A stretch of 64,000 bases of DNA from Klebsiella pneumoniae (GTDB lineage: Bacteria > Desulfobacterota > Binatia > UBA12015). The notes under the pieces are model-generated. The model was not told the DNA's origin, did not search any database, and worked only from the letters and a program-made list of their open reading frames with translations. The position numbers were made by a program, and so were the translations under genes. The stretch lies in the NCBI GenBank assembly GCA_945872365.1, contig CAMBZJ010000010.1:1-64000 (forward strand), read 5' to 3'. Position 1 is the stretch's first letter; each line of letters opens with the position of its first letter. This document shows, one piece after another, positions 46,107 through 59,856 of the stretch.

Positions 46107-46571
46107 GTGCCCATGCTTGGTTCGACCGACCGGATACTCGTGGCGACAGATTTCTCGCCCGATTCACAGAAGGCCGTGGGCTGCGCCCGCGACCTGGCCC
46201 TTCGGTTCGGTGTCGAGGCGCTTCTCCTCCACGTCCGCCCCGAGGGGCCCGTCCCGGCCGCGCGTGACGCGGTTGGCGATCTCCTCTCGAACCTCGAGTC
46301 CATCGTCGACTCGCTGCGCGACCGCTGCGTGCGGGCACGCGGAATCCTCGGCGCCGGCGATCCGGCCGCCGAGATCCTGCGCGTCGCAGCGCGGGAGCGT
46401 GCGAGCCTGATCGTCATCGGGGCTCGCGGCATCGGTGCCGCCGCCGGATTGCTGCTCGGCAGCGTCGCCGACCGGGTGGTCCGCCGCGCCGCGACGCCAC
46501 TTCTGCTGGTGCGCAGCGATTCATCCGGGACGGCCAAGGAACCATGCGCCGGCGGTCGCCACGACGGCTAG
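46107..46571 (+). CDS. Universal stress protein (UspA family)
   Basis: The 154-aa product has one Usp domain: DRILVATDFSPDSQKAV at the start, and the ATP-binding C-terminal motif IGARGIGAAAGLLLGSVADRVVRRA...LLLVR, where G-2x-G-9x-G-S is met. Usp proteins respond to starvation, hypoxia and oxidative stress. The GTG at 46107 is used; the ATG at 46113 is an alternative. Its last 51 bases overlap the end of the convergent DUF4010 gene. Confidence 0.85.
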   Translation: MPMLGSTDRILVATDFSPDSQKAVGCARDLALRFGVEALLLHVRPEGPVPAARDAVGDLLSNLESIVDSLRDRCVRARGILGAGDPAAEILRVAARERASLIVIGARGIGAAAGLLLGSVADRVVRRAATPLLLVRSDSSGTAKEPCAGGRHDG

Positions 46572-47801
46572 GGCGGCGAGCCCGAGGCCGGCCCTTAAGC
46601 GGAACGCTCCGGCGCCGATCCCGATCACGATCCCGAGTTTCACGAGCGTGTTCGAGATGCCGCCTATCGCGACGGCGAGTGCCGCCACTGCTGGATCGCC
46701 ACCTTGGGCCACCGCGTTCGCCATCGTGATGGAAAGCGCGTCGGTGTCGGCGAGCCCGAGCAGGGCGGCCGAGACAAGCAGTCCTGCGTCGCCCCAGGTC
46801 TCGCGTGCCCAGCCGACGCCGAGGAGTACCCCCTGGAAGAGCAGCGCCATCTGGATCGCGGCGCGCATCTGGAGCGGGTTCTCGGTCTCGGCGCCGGGTG
46901 CGATCTCGCCCTCGGGACGGCGCAGCAGTCCGGCGAGGGTGAGCAGGGCGCCGAGTGCGAGCGGGCCGGCCAGCTGGATCGCCACCTTGCGGCCGAGTGA
47001 CGGCGCGAGCGCCGAAGTCACGAGCGCGATTCGTGCGAACATGACGCTCGAAGCCCCGACCACCCCGGTGGCGAGCGCGGTCGCGGCGGCGCCCGGAAGC
47101 CGGCTCGCCCTCGAGAAGCCGAGCGCGACCGACGTCGAGGAGACCAGCCCCCCGAGCAGTCCAGCGATCGCGTCCCCTTGGCGCGGGCCGATCGCGCGTC
47201 GAGCGATGTAGCCGGCAAAGCTCAGCCCCGACAGGAGCAGGACCAGCGTCCAGATCGCCTGCGGTCGGATCCCGCCGAACGGCCCGAAGGGACCCGTCGG
47301 CAAGAGCGGCAACACGACGGCCGCCATCACCGCGAAGCGGGCGCCCGCGCGCAGCTCGACGTCGTCGAGGCGCGCCACCATCGAGTGGAGGCTCGACTTC
47401 TCGACCAGCAGCAGGTCGGTCACCGCGATGACTGCGCTCGCGAGCGAGAGCCTCCCGAGTCCCGCGAGCACGCCGGCTGCGATCACCACCAGCGCCGCGA
47501 CCTCGGTGGTCGCCTCGACGTCGTGCCGGCTCGCCGCGACGTAGCCCGCCAGAATGAGTCCGACCGCGGCCCCGAGCAGGATCGCGGCGAACGCGGGAAA
47601 TCCCTCGATCCACAGGCGGGCGGAAACGCCGGCGAGTCCCCCGAGCAGCGTGAAGGTACGCACGCCGCCAAAGCGCGCCTGGTCACCACTCGCGTGCCCC
47701 GACCACTGCCGCTCGACGCCGATCGCGGCTCCGCCGAGCGCGGCCACGGCGATCTCGACGATCCCCTGGAGTCCGAGCAGGCCGCTGGTGGATCCGTTCA
47801 T
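46521..47801 (-). CDS. DUF4010/MgtC-SapB-like membrane protein
   Basis: Starting at 47801 (MNGSTSG) the product is 426 aa with about 11-12 hydrophobic segments. The N-terminal half is MgtC-like (AVAALGGAAIGVERQWSG, RTFTLLGGLAGVSA); the C-terminal half is the DUF4010 part (GLLGGLVSSTSVALGFSRAS, ADTDALSITMANAVA). The family is linked to Mg2+ and membrane homeostasis but has no proven activity. It overlaps the RMD1-like gene by 4 bases and is the last gene of the operon read from 51538. Confidence 0.85.
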   Translation of the reverse strand: MNGSTSGLLGLQGIVEIAVAALGGAAIGVERQWSGHASGDQARFGGVRTFTLLGGLAGVSARLWIEGFPAFAAILLGAAVGLILAGYVAASRHDVEATTEVAALVVIAAGVLAGLGRLSLASAVIAVTDLLLVEKSSLHSMVARLDDVELRAGARFAVMAAVVLPLLPTGPFGPFGGIRPQAIWTLVLLLSGLSFAGYIARRAIGPRQGDAIAGLLGGLVSSTSVALGFSRASRLPGAAATALATGVVGASSVMFARIALVTSALAPSLGRKVAIQLAGPLALGALLTLAGLLRRPEGEIAPGAETENPLQMRAAIQMALLFQGVLLGVGWARETWGDAGLLVSAALLGLADTDALSITMANAVAQGGDPAVAALAVAIGGISNTLVKLGIVIGIGAGAFRLRAGLGLAALAVVATAGAWFLGRPG

Positions 47802-48883
47802 CGGCGCCCCAAGAGCGAGATCACGATCTCCACCGCGATCAGCACGATGACCGTGATCTCGAGCATCTCGGCGCGAGCTGTGGAGGCGCGCTGCGCGAGG
47901 ATGGCGGAGAGTTCCTGGACGACCTCGAGCTTGCGGGCCACGCTGCGTTCCCAGGTCTCGAGGCCGAGTCGCTGGGCGGTCTGCGCGTAGACCTTGGCGA
48001 GGTAGATGTCGCCTCCCAGCTTGAGCGAGTTGTGGATCCGTTCGAAGATGCGCGCCATGTCGATGCGGATGTTCGCCAGCTCGTCGATCGTCGCATGGAG
48101 TTCCCTTGCGAGGAACGGCGCTCGGCGGCGCCGGCTCTCGCGCGCGCCGACGTCCGCGATGCGCCGGTCGAGCAAGGCGTCGTACCAACGCAACTCGACG
48201 AGCTGCACGTTGAGGAACTCGAGGATCGCCACCGCGTCGTGCCAGGCGGTATCGACCACGAGCGCCACGTTCCAGTCGGCGAGGAGCAGGTCCTCGGGGT
48301 AGTAGCGCAGGGCGGTGTGCAGAATCTCCTCGGCTTCGGAGTGCGACAGGGGGGTCGCCTCGCCGCGCACCGCGGCGGCCAGCGCTCCGCCGTGGACGGT
48401 GAGCACCTCCTCGATCGCAGTGGCCGGCTCGAAGCGGTCGACCTGGACGACGTAGTAGTCCTCGACCGCGCCCCCCGGCTCGGGCCGCTCGATCGCCGGA
48501 GAGATCCGCGCGACCAGTTCGGCGAGCGCTGCGCGGGCCGCATCCTCGAAGGAGGGCGTGCCGGTCAGCCCCCCGGTCAGGGCCGGAAGCGCAGCCACCT
48601 CGCAGTCGAGGGCGCACTCGAGCAGGATCGTCGCGGCTCCGAACTCGTGCACCCAGGCGCTCGCGGCGGCGGTGGCCTCCTGTCCGTCGGGCAGACGCAG
48701 GGGGCGGTCGCCGAGCGGCAACCGCAGCGGCGCCACTGCGTAGGCGAGGTGGACCGGCGCCGCGCGGCGCTTCTCGAGTCCACCGGCGGCGGCCTCGCTC
48801 GCCAGTCGCCGAACCTCGCCGAGGCGGATCTCGTAGCCGATGTCGAACGAGAAGAGGCCGATCAGCCGGCCGGAGATCCTCAC
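47798..48883 (-). CDS. RMD1/DUF155 family protein
   Basis: The 361-aa product (GTG at 48883) has the RMD1/DUF155 layout: an N-terminal soluble domain (FSFDIGYEIRLGE), a long helical middle (RELHATIDELANIRIDMARIFERIHNSLKLGGD) and a C-terminal TM (EITVIVLIAVEIVISLL). In yeast and bacteria the family is linked to meiosis or mitochondrial inner membrane and to unknown bacterial functions. It overlaps the kinase gene by 4 bases and the DUF4010 gene by 4 bases, so the products are made together. Confidence 0.82.
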   Translation of the reverse strand: MRISGRLIGLFSFDIGYEIRLGEVRRLASEAAAGGLEKRRAAPVHLAYAVAPLRLPLGDRPLRLPDGQEATAAASAWVHEFGAATILLECALDCEVAALPALTGGLTGTPSFEDAARAALAELVARISPAIERPEPGGAVEDYYVVQVDRFEPATAIEEVLTVHGGALAAAVRGEATPLSHSEAEEILHTALRYYPEDLLLADWNVALVVDTAWHDAVAILEFLNVQLVELRWYDALLDRRIADVGARESRRRRAPFLARELHATIDELANIRIDMARIFERIHNSLKLGGDIYLAKVYAQTAQRLGLETWERSVARKLEVVQELSAILAQRASTARAEMLEITVIVLIAVEIVISLLGRR

Positions 48884-50176
48884 GCGGCCGGCAATTCCAC
48901 CCAGAAGACGGTTTCGTCCCCGGGCCGACCGTCGAGGCCGATGCGGCCGCCCATGACCTCGACCGCGAGTTTACAGAACGGGAGCCCCAGCCCGGTGTCT
49001 CCCGGCGCCTCGCTCGCCGACGGTCGGCTCTGGAACTTCTCGAAGATGCGCGCCGAGTCCTCGCCACGCACGCCGCGTCCGCGATCGACCACCTCGATGC
49101 GGACCGTGCGACCGCTGCCGTCGGCGGCGGCGCGGATCCGCACCTCCTTGCTGCCGCTGTGCCGCAGGGAGTTGGTGACCAGGTTCACGAGAACGCGCTT
49201 GAGCAGCGCCCGATCGGCGGTCACGCGGAGCGTTCCCGGCTCGATCTCGTCGAGAATGCACCGGCCGGACTGCTCCGCGACCGGGGCATATTCGCGCAGC
49301 ACCTCGCGGGAGATCTCGTCGATCGGGAAACGCTCGCGCTCCACCGGCATCTTGCCTTCCTCGATCCGGCTGATTTCGAGCAGGTTCTGGATGAGGCGGC
49401 TCATCTCCCGGCAGGTCCGGTCGATGTGCCGGAGGTAGCCGCGGTGCGCCTCGGGCAGGTCGTGTCCCTTGCGCAGCGCGAGTTCCACCATCATCGCGAT
49501 GCCGTTGACGGGATTCTTCAGGTCGTGGACGACCATGCTCGTCAGGTCGTCCTTGAGGCGTTCGGTCGCCTGCTTTGTGCGCAGCGCCTCCTCGGCGATC
49601 TCGGTCGCCTCGCGCATCCGCGCCGCGGTGTCGCGATCGACGAAGCCGCCGAGGATGTAGGTGTCGATGGCGAGCGACATGTCGAGGAAGACCGTCTTCA
49701 GCAGGGACTCGAAGCCCCGGATCATCTGTCCTCGATCCGCCACCTCGCGGTCGATCACGTGAAGGCACTGCCGCAGGAAGAGCCCGAAGGCCCCGATGTA
49801 CCACTCGGGCAGGAGCCCGATGCGCTGGTGCGTATTGCCGACCCTCAGGCGACTCTCGACGTAGTCCGCCCCGATGCCCCCCTCGAGCATGCGCTCGAAG
49901 TAGCTGCGCTGCACCCGCTGGAGATTGGCGACGCGGCCCGGTTCGGCACGCAGCAATTGCTCGAGGTCCGAGAAGCGGAGGAGGTGGGAGTAGAAGTCGG
50001 CGATGATGTCGTCGAGGTGGGGCTCGAGCAGCGGCCGCAGCGTTTGGAGCCGGGCGGCATCCTCGTCGCCGAGGCCGTTGAACGCGAGTCGGCGCGCGCG
50101 TTCGTCGGCGTCGAGGCGGAGATGGCTCGCGTCCGCCTCCGCGTCGGAGCCGGCTTCGGCCGCCGGAAGCTTGGCC

Positions 50177-50184
<8 letters not shown>
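48880..50184 (-). CDS. Globin-coupled sensor histidine kinase
   Basis: Starting at the TTG at 50184 (8 bases inside the end of the regulator gene), the product is 434 aa. Residues 30-190 form a protoglobin domain with RLRVGNTHQRIGLLPEWYIGAF, in which His119 is the expected proximal haem ligand. A kinase core follows: H-box VVHDLKNPVNGIAM, N-box LVNLVTNSLRHS, G-box DRGRG and GLGLPFC. No TM is seen, so it is cytoplasmic. It most likely senses O2 (or NO/CO) and phosphorylates the adjacent NtrC-type regulator. Confidence 0.88.
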
Positions 50185-51538
<1,354 letters not shown>

Positions 51539-51865
51539 TGTCACGTCGCGGCGGGCCTAGGCGGCTCTACCCTTCGCCCGCCGCGCGCGCGCGAGCCTCG
51601 CACCCGGCGAGCCGGAGGCGCCCTGAATCGGCGGCGCGGTCCACACGAGGAGACTGGCATGGGCTATAGGATTAGCGAGGTGCCGACCCGGGGCAAGCCG
51701 TTCCCGCTCAGGCCCGACCGCCCCGCCTGACGCCCCGCCTCCCCCGCCCTTCCGATGTTGCGCCCCTTCGGTCCGTGCGCCCCCTTTCCCGGCAGGTCCC
51801 CGCAGGGTATGCGGAAATGCGGCGGCCGCTGCCTGGTCCGGTGCATCCGGGCCCGGGAGAACCCG
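51539..51865. other. 327-base region between the sigma54 regulator and a small membrane protein
   Basis: Divergent promoter region for the regulator operon (left) and the PGPGW-type gene (right). I looked for a sigma54 site (GG-N10-GC) and found none convincing. The plus-strand segment 51659-51730 encodes a possible 23-residue peptide with a good ribosome site. Longer minus-strand ORFs here (for example 51557-51883) are shadows. Confidence 0.5.
51659..51730 (+). CDS. Possible 23-residue peptide
   Basis: ATG at 51659 follows AGGAG (51648-51652) with a 6-base gap. The peptide has 23 residues and begins MGYRISEVPTRG, Pro/Arg-rich to the stop TGA at 51728-51730. It has no hydrophobic segment. 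It is near the start of the following gene and may be a leader peptide. Coding is uncertain. Confidence 0.25.
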   Translation: MGYRISEVPTRGKPFPLRPDRPA

Positions 51866-52153
51866 ATGGGCCTGGCAGAGCAAGATCCGGAACTTCAGGA
51901 AGAGGCGCGGGAGCGGAACGGGGTAATTCCCGCCGCCCTGCGCCAGGTCTGGCGCCTGATCATCCTCGTGGTGGGAGTCACCGTCGTGGCCGTCGGGGTG
52001 GCGATGATCGTCCTGCCCGGACCGGCTTTCGTGGTGATTCCCGCCGGCCTGGGCATTCTGGCGACGGAATTCATGTGGGCCCGGCGTCTCCTCGACAGGG
52101 TCAAGCGGAGCATCGACCTCGAGCGATTCAAGGATTTCGCCCGCCGCGGATGA
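51866..52153 (+). CDS. Small PGPGW-type membrane protein
   Basis: The 95-aa product starts at the ATG at 51866, with GGGAGA just upstream. It has two hydrophobic segments flanking a LPGPAFVVIPAGLGILATEF turn, followed by WARRLLDRVKRSID. This is the PGPGW-type pattern of short membrane proteins found in actinobacteria and proteobacteria. Function is unknown. It lies 48 bases before the tRNA-Leu gene. Confidence 0.7.
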   Translation: MGLAEQDPELQEEARERNGVIPAALRQVWRLIILVVGVTVVAVGVAMIVLPGPAFVVIPAGLGILATEFMWARRLLDRVKRSIDLERFKDFARRG

Positions 52154-52201
52154 GCCGCGGCGCTGCGAGGTGAAGGCCGGCTTGGTAGCGGACGTGTCGG
52201 C

Positions 52202-52281
52202 GCGAGAGTGGCGGAACTGGCAGACGCACTAGACTTAGGATCTAGCGGGCAACCGTGGGGGTTCGAGTCCCCCCTCTCGCA
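52202..52281 (+). tRNA. tRNA-Leu (anticodon TAG)
   Basis: Acceptor GCGAGAG pairs with CTCTCGC (52274-52280). The anticodon loop CTTAGGA gives anticodon TAG, and the long variable arm fits a leucine tRNA. The 3' CCA is not encoded. Confidence 0.93.
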
Positions 52282-52451
52282 TTCGCGCAGGCGAGCGGCC
52301 TGCCGACCGGCCCGGCGTCGACGCTTCGCGGGCGCCGGCGACGGGAGCATCGCTTGAGGCGCCCGCGGACCTCGGGTACGACAGAGTGGAGCGCGAGCCT
52401 TTGCGCGCGCCGCCGGGCCCGGGAGCCGCGGCAGGGAGTCCGGCGAGAATC

Positions 52452-53744
52452 ATGAAAGTCGAGATCGAAGAGGTCAGTCCGACGCGGCGCAGGATCGCGG
52501 TCGAGGTTCCGGCCGACCGGGTCGCGAGCGAATTCGAGCGGGCCTTCCGCAGCGTCTCACAGCGGGCCCGCATCAAGGGTTTCCGGCCGGGGCGCATCCC
52601 CCGCCCGGTCCTCGAGAGGTTCTTCGGCGAGGAGGTCCGCAGCCAGGTCGCCACGGTCCTCGTGCGCGAGGGCGTGGGCGGAGCGATCGAGGGTTCGAAG
52701 CTCGACGTCGTTTCCCAGCCCGAACTCGACATCGGCAAGCTGGACGAGAAGGAAGCCCTGGTCTTCTCGGCCATGGTGGACGTCCGGCCCGAGCTCGGTG
52801 CGATCGACCTCGACGGACTCTCCGCCGAGCGTCCCGTCGTGACGGTCGGGGAAGAGGAAGTCGACCGGGTCGTCGAACAGCTGCGCCAGCGCTTTGCCGA
52901 GCTCGTGCCGATCGAGGGGCGCTCCGAGCTCGCCCGTGGCGACTTCGCGAAGATCGACGTCGTGGTCGAGTCCGAGGGCGCCGCCGTCGCGGGACTTGGT
53001 GCCGAGGGCGCCAACGTCGAGGTGGCCGGCGGGGCGCTTCCCGCCGCGGTCGACGAGCGCCTGGCGATCGCACGCGTCGGCGAGACCTTTGCGGTGGACG
53101 CCCCCGCTCCGGAGGGGGCGCCCGACGATCTGGCCGGAAAACAGCTCACCTACCGCCTGGCCGTGCACGGCATCTCGGAGCGCCGTCTGCCCGCGGTCGA
53201 CGACGAGTTCGCGAAGGACCACGGCGACTGCGAGACGCTCGTCGAGTTGCGCGAGCGGATCGGGAACCAACTCCAGCAGGACACCGGCCGGCGGGCCGAC
53301 ACGGCGGTGCGCGAACAGCTGCTGGAACAGGTCCTCGCGCGGCAGGTGATCGACGTGCCCGCCTCGCTCGTCGAGCGGCGCATGGGCGATCTGCTCTCCG
53401 AGTTCAAGATGGAATTGCTCGGCCGCGGCCTCCAGTTGGCGAGCGAGGAGCACGAAGCGGAGGCGAAGGGAAAGCTCGCGCCGCGTGCCGAGCGCGACGT
53501 GCGCGTCGGGCTCATGCTCGACGCGCTGGCGCGGCAACTCGACGTCGAGGTCTCCGACGAGGATCTCGCCGGGCGTATCGGCCGTATCCTCGCGGGCGCC
53601 GGGCGCCACCGCGACCAGTTGAGCGAGCACTACAGGCACGAACATGCGCGTGACGCGGTGCGCGCCGAGATGCGCCGGTCGGCCGCGCTCGAGCAGTTGG
53701 TCGCCCGCGCGGCGGTGCGCGACGCGTCCGCGGCGCAGGGCTGA
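52452..53744 (+). CDS. tig: Trigger factor
   Basis: The ribosome-associated chaperone trigger factor binds nascent chains at the exit tunnel. The 430-aa product has the ribosome-binding loop GFRPGRIP (residues 43-50), a PPIase-like middle domain ([33 protein letters not shown]), and a long helical C-terminus. The PPIase core is degenerate. It precedes clpP, clpX and lon in the usual order. Confidence 0.9.
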   Translation: MKVEIEEVSPTRRRIAVEVPADRVASEFERAFRSVSQRARIKGFRPGRIPRPVLERFFGEEVRSQVATVLVREGVGGAIEGSKLDVVSQPELDIGKLDEKEALVFSAMVDVRPELGAIDLDGLSAERPVVTVGEEEVDRVVEQLRQRFAELVPIEGRSELARGDFAKIDVVVESEGAAVAGLGAEGANVEVAGGALPAAVDERLAIARVGETFAVDAPAPEGAPDDLAGKQLTYRLAVHGISERRLPAVDDEFAKDHGDCETLVELRERIGNQLQQDTGRRADTAVREQLLEQVLARQVIDVPASLVERRMGDLLSEFKMELLGRGLQLASEEHEAEAKGKLAPRAERDVRVGLMLDALARQLDVEVSDEDLAGRIGRILAGAGRHRDQLSEHYRHEHARDAVRAEMRRSAALEQLVARAAVRDASAAQG

Positions 53745-53810
53745 ACATGGCGCGTTGCCCGCATCGGAGCAAAGGTCTAGGATTCGAGGTGATGCAGATG
53801 ATGCCTTCGA

Positions 53811-53817
53811 GGGGAGG
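53811..53817 (+). promoter_or_regulatory. Ribosome binding site that fixes the TTG start of clpP
   Basis: GGGGAGG at 53811-53817 is 6 bases before the TTG at 53824, while the first ATG of the frame (53845) is 27 bases away. It supports TTG as the real start. Confidence 0.75.
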
Positions 53818-53823
53818 ACTGTT

Positions 53824-54420
53824 TTGAGGGGCCAACTCGTTCCGATGGTGGTGGAGCAGACGGGTCGAGGCGAGCGTGCCTACGACATCTTCTCGCGGCT
53901 CCTGAAGGACCGTATCGTGTTTTTGGGCACCCAAGTCACCGACGAGATCGCCAACCTGGTGATCGCGCAGATGCTCTTTCTGGAGTCCGAGGACCCGGAG
54001 AAGGACATCCACTTCTACGTGAATTCGCCCGGCGGGTCGGTCACCGCGGGTCTCGCGATCTACGACACCATGCAGTATATCCGGCCGCCGGTCTCGACGC
54101 TCTGCCTGGGGCAGGCGGCGAGCATGGGCGCGCTCCTGCTCGGCGCCGGCGAGAAGGGCAAGCGCTTCGCGCTCCCCTACTCGCGCATCATGATCCATCA
54201 GCCGCTCGGCGGGGCCCAGGGGCAGGCGACCGACATCGACATCCAGGCGCGCGAGATCCTGCGTGTCCGGGAGCAGCTCAACGGCATCATGGCCCGGCAT
54301 ACCGGGCAGAGCCTCAAGCGAGTCGAAAAGGACTGCGATCGAGACTTCTTCATGACGGCCAAGCAGGCCGTGGAGTACGGGATCGTCGACGAGGTGATCG
54401 TCGCCCGGAAGAAGGGCTAG
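53824..54420 (+). CDS. clpP: ATP-dependent Clp protease proteolytic subunit
   Basis: ClpP forms the 14-subunit chamber that degrades proteins delivered by ClpX. The 198-aa product starts at TTG ([13 protein letters not shown]; the family starts a few residues before LVPMVVEQ). Catalytic Ser100 sits in [11 protein letters not shown] and His125 in MIHQPLGG; the Asp lies in KDCDRDFFM near residues 170-174. ClpX follows 8 bases later. Confidence 0.93.
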   Translation: MRGQLVPMVVEQTGRGERAYDIFSRLLKDRIVFLGTQVTDEIANLVIAQMLFLESEDPEKDIHFYVNSPGGSVTAGLAIYDTMQYIRPPVSTLCLGQAASMGALLLGAGEKGKRFALPYSRIMIHQPLGGAQGQATDIDIQAREILRVREQLNGIMARHTGQSLKRVEKDCDRDFFMTAKQAVEYGIVDEVIVARKKG

Positions 54421-54428
54421 GGGGTTTC

Positions 54429-55682
<1,254 letters not shown>

Positions 55683-55692
55683 AAGGGGCCCC

Positions 55693-58143
<2,451 letters not shown>

Positions 58144-58222
58144 CGGAACGCGATCCGCGTCCCGGGACTCCATGGTGGCGCCCTGGGATGCGGTTGCCCA
58201 TGTGCTCGTCGCGGCCTCGATA

Positions 58223-58243
58223 CCGCCCCCGGCCCGGGGGCGG
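58223..58243 (+). terminator. Inverted repeat after lon
   Basis: CCGCCCCCGG and CCGGGGGCGG, separated by one C, form a 10-base inverted repeat about 80 bases after the lon stop. A very GC-rich hairpin without a T run; it could end lon transcription before the HU promoter. Confidence 0.4.
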
Positions 58244-58360
58244 GCGTGGCTTGAGCCGGTCCGGTCCGGCGCGGCACGCGTCGGCGATCCGCTTCGGGGC
58301 GCAGCGATTGCGGTCGGGCGTCGAGCCTGATAGCGGGAATCGGCTTCGAAGGGGGGACCG

Positions 58361-58633
58361 ATGACCAAGGCAGACCTGATCGATGCGGTGGCGACGAAGA
58401 TCGACCTCCCGAAGACGACGGCCGAACGGGCCGTGAACTTAGTCTTCGACGATATCGTCGCGGCGCTCAAGGCGAGCGACAAGGTGAATATCTCGGGATT
58501 CGGGACGTTCACGGTGTCGGAGCGCAAGGCCCGGCAGGGCCGCAACCCCAAGACCGGCGAGACGATCGACATCCCGGCGTCCCGGGCGGCGAAGTTCAAG
58601 CCCGGCAAGGTCCTCAAGGACTCGATCAACTGA
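58361..58633 (+). CDS. DNA-binding protein HU
   Basis: The 90-aa product is a standard HU: N-terminal MTKADLIDAVATKIDLPK, a central SGFGTFTVSERKARQGRNPKTG (the DNA-contacting arm with GRNP) and C-terminal ASRAAKFKPGKVLKD. It compacts and bends DNA as a dimer. It starts at the ATG at 58361, after GGGGGG at 58351-58356-type sequence, and is followed by the two tRNAs. Confidence 0.95.
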   Translation: MTKADLIDAVATKIDLPKTTAERAVNLVFDDIVAALKASDKVNISGFGTFTVSERKARQGRNPKTGETIDIPASRAAKFKPGKVLKDSIN

Positions 58634-58668
58634 CCCCTTCTGCTGGCCGGGGGTCGTTGGTTCAGCCG

Positions 58669-58741
58669 GGGCGGTTAGCTCAGCTGGCAGAGCATCGGCC
58701 TTACAAGCCGGAGGTCATCCGTTCGATCCGGATACCGCCCA
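58669..58741 (+). tRNA. tRNA-Val (anticodon TAC)
   Basis: Acceptor GGGCGGT pairs with ACCGCCC (58734-58740). The anticodon loop CTTACAA gives anticodon TAC. The 3' CCA is not encoded. Confidence 0.93.
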
Positions 58742-58760
58742 CTGTTCCTTGCCGACACCC

Positions 58761-58779
58761 CGTGGGCCTGTTACCCACG
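58761..58779 (+). other. Small hairpin between tRNA-Val and tRNA-Asp
   Basis: CGTGGG and CCCACG are separated by CCTGTTA. The 6-base stem lies in the spacer between two tRNAs and may help the processing of the joint transcript. Confidence 0.35.
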
Positions 58780-58789
58780 CCGGAGTTGC

Positions 58790-58863
<74 letters not shown>

Positions 58864-58932
58864 CTCATTTTATTCAATATCTCGAAAGGATCGGCTCAGC
58901 CGGGGAATCTCCCGGCCGTCGACAGAAGGCCT

Positions 58933-59379
58933 ATGGGATCCAAGACGACGGTGGTGAGCCGGGAGGACGCACTTTCCCAGCGGAAGTGGTTCGTGATCGA
59001 CGCCGACGGCCGGGCCCTCGGACGTCTCGCGACCCAGGCCGCCGGGTTGCTCCGCGGCAAGGGCAAGCCCATCTTTTCGCCGCACATCGACTGCGGCGAC
59101 TTCGTGATCGTCCTCAACGCCTCCAAGGTGAAGCTGACGGGGGCCAAGTTGAAGGACAAGATCTACTACCGCCATTCCGAGTATCCGGGTGGCTTGCGCG
59201 CGACGGCGGCCGGCAAGGTTCTCGCGGAGCGGCCTGAGCGCATGGTGCGCGAGGCGATCGCCGGGATGCTTCCCAAGAACCGGTTGAGCAAGCGCCTGAT
59301 CACCAAGCTGAAGGTCTACAGGGGCAACGAGCATCCCCACGGCGCCCAACAGGCGGTCGCGGTCGCGGCGAAGGACTGA
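58933..59379 (+). CDS. rplM: 50S ribosomal protein L13
   Basis: The 148-aa product matches L13 throughout: [20 protein letters not shown] at residues 18-37, [16 protein letters not shown] and the [14 protein letters not shown] block, then NEHPHGAQ at the end. It helps assemble the large subunit. rpsI follows 2 bases after the stop, the standard L13-S9 pair. Confidence 0.96.
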   Translation: MGSKTTVVSREDALSQRKWFVIDADGRALGRLATQAAGLLRGKGKPIFSPHIDCGDFVIVLNASKVKLTGAKLKDKIYYRHSEYPGGLRATAAGKVLAERPERMVREAIAGMLPKNRLSKRLITKLKVYRGNEHPHGAQQAVAVAAKD

Positions 59380-59381
59380 AC

Positions 59382-59780
59382 ATGGCAGAGCGAGCGCAGA
59401 CGCATCGTGCGACGGGCAAGCGCAAGACCGCGGTGGCCCAGGTGAGACTCCTCCCCGGAGCTGGCCGGATCGAGGTCAACAGCCGGGCCCTCGACGAGTA
59501 TTTCGGCCGCGAGACCTCGCGGATGATCGTGAACCAGCCGTTCGAGGTCACCGAGCTTCTCGGGCGCTACGACGTCGCGGTCCGGGTTCGCGGGGGCGGC
59601 GTGTCGGCGCAGGCGTCGGCGATCCGCCACGGCATCGCCCGGGCGCTCCTCGAGGCGGACAGTGGCCTCCGGCCCGCGCTCAAGAAGGCCGGTTACCTGA
59701 CCCGCGACTCCCGCGAGGTCGAGCGCAAGAAGTACGGTCGCCACAAGGCACGCAAGCGGCCGCAGTACTCCAAGCGCTGA
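59382..59780 (+). CDS. rpsI: 30S ribosomal protein S9
   Basis: The 132-aa product has [20 protein letters not shown] at the start, [23 protein letters not shown] in the middle, and the C-terminal [25 protein letters not shown] tail that reaches the P-site tRNA. It is coupled to rplM. Confidence 0.96.
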   Translation: MAERAQTHRATGKRKTAVAQVRLLPGAGRIEVNSRALDEYFGRETSRMIVNQPFEVTELLGRYDVAVRVRGGGVSAQASAIRHGIARALLEADSGLRPALKKAGYLTRDSREVERKKYGRHKARKRPQYSKR

Positions 59781-59856
59781 GTCTAGGGCAGGGGGGCTCC
59801 GGCACGACGGGCAGACCCCCGCGCGAACTTCAGGCCCTCGGGCGGTGTCCTCGGAT

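Noticed and set aside
47802-49067. Upstream extension of the DUF4010 frame
   Set aside because: Arg-rich sequence antisense or out-of-frame to the RMD1 gene; the ATG at 47801 gives a normal-length product.
51539-51865. Sigma54 promoter ahead of the NtrC-type operon
   Set aside because: I looked for GG-N10-GC with TGGCAC-like context on both strands and saw none good enough to report. The regulator's targets are probably elsewhere.
58761-58779. Hairpin between tRNA-Val and tRNA-Asp as a terminator
   Set aside because: The stem is only 6 bases without a T run and the tRNAs are likely transcribed together; listed only as a small structure.
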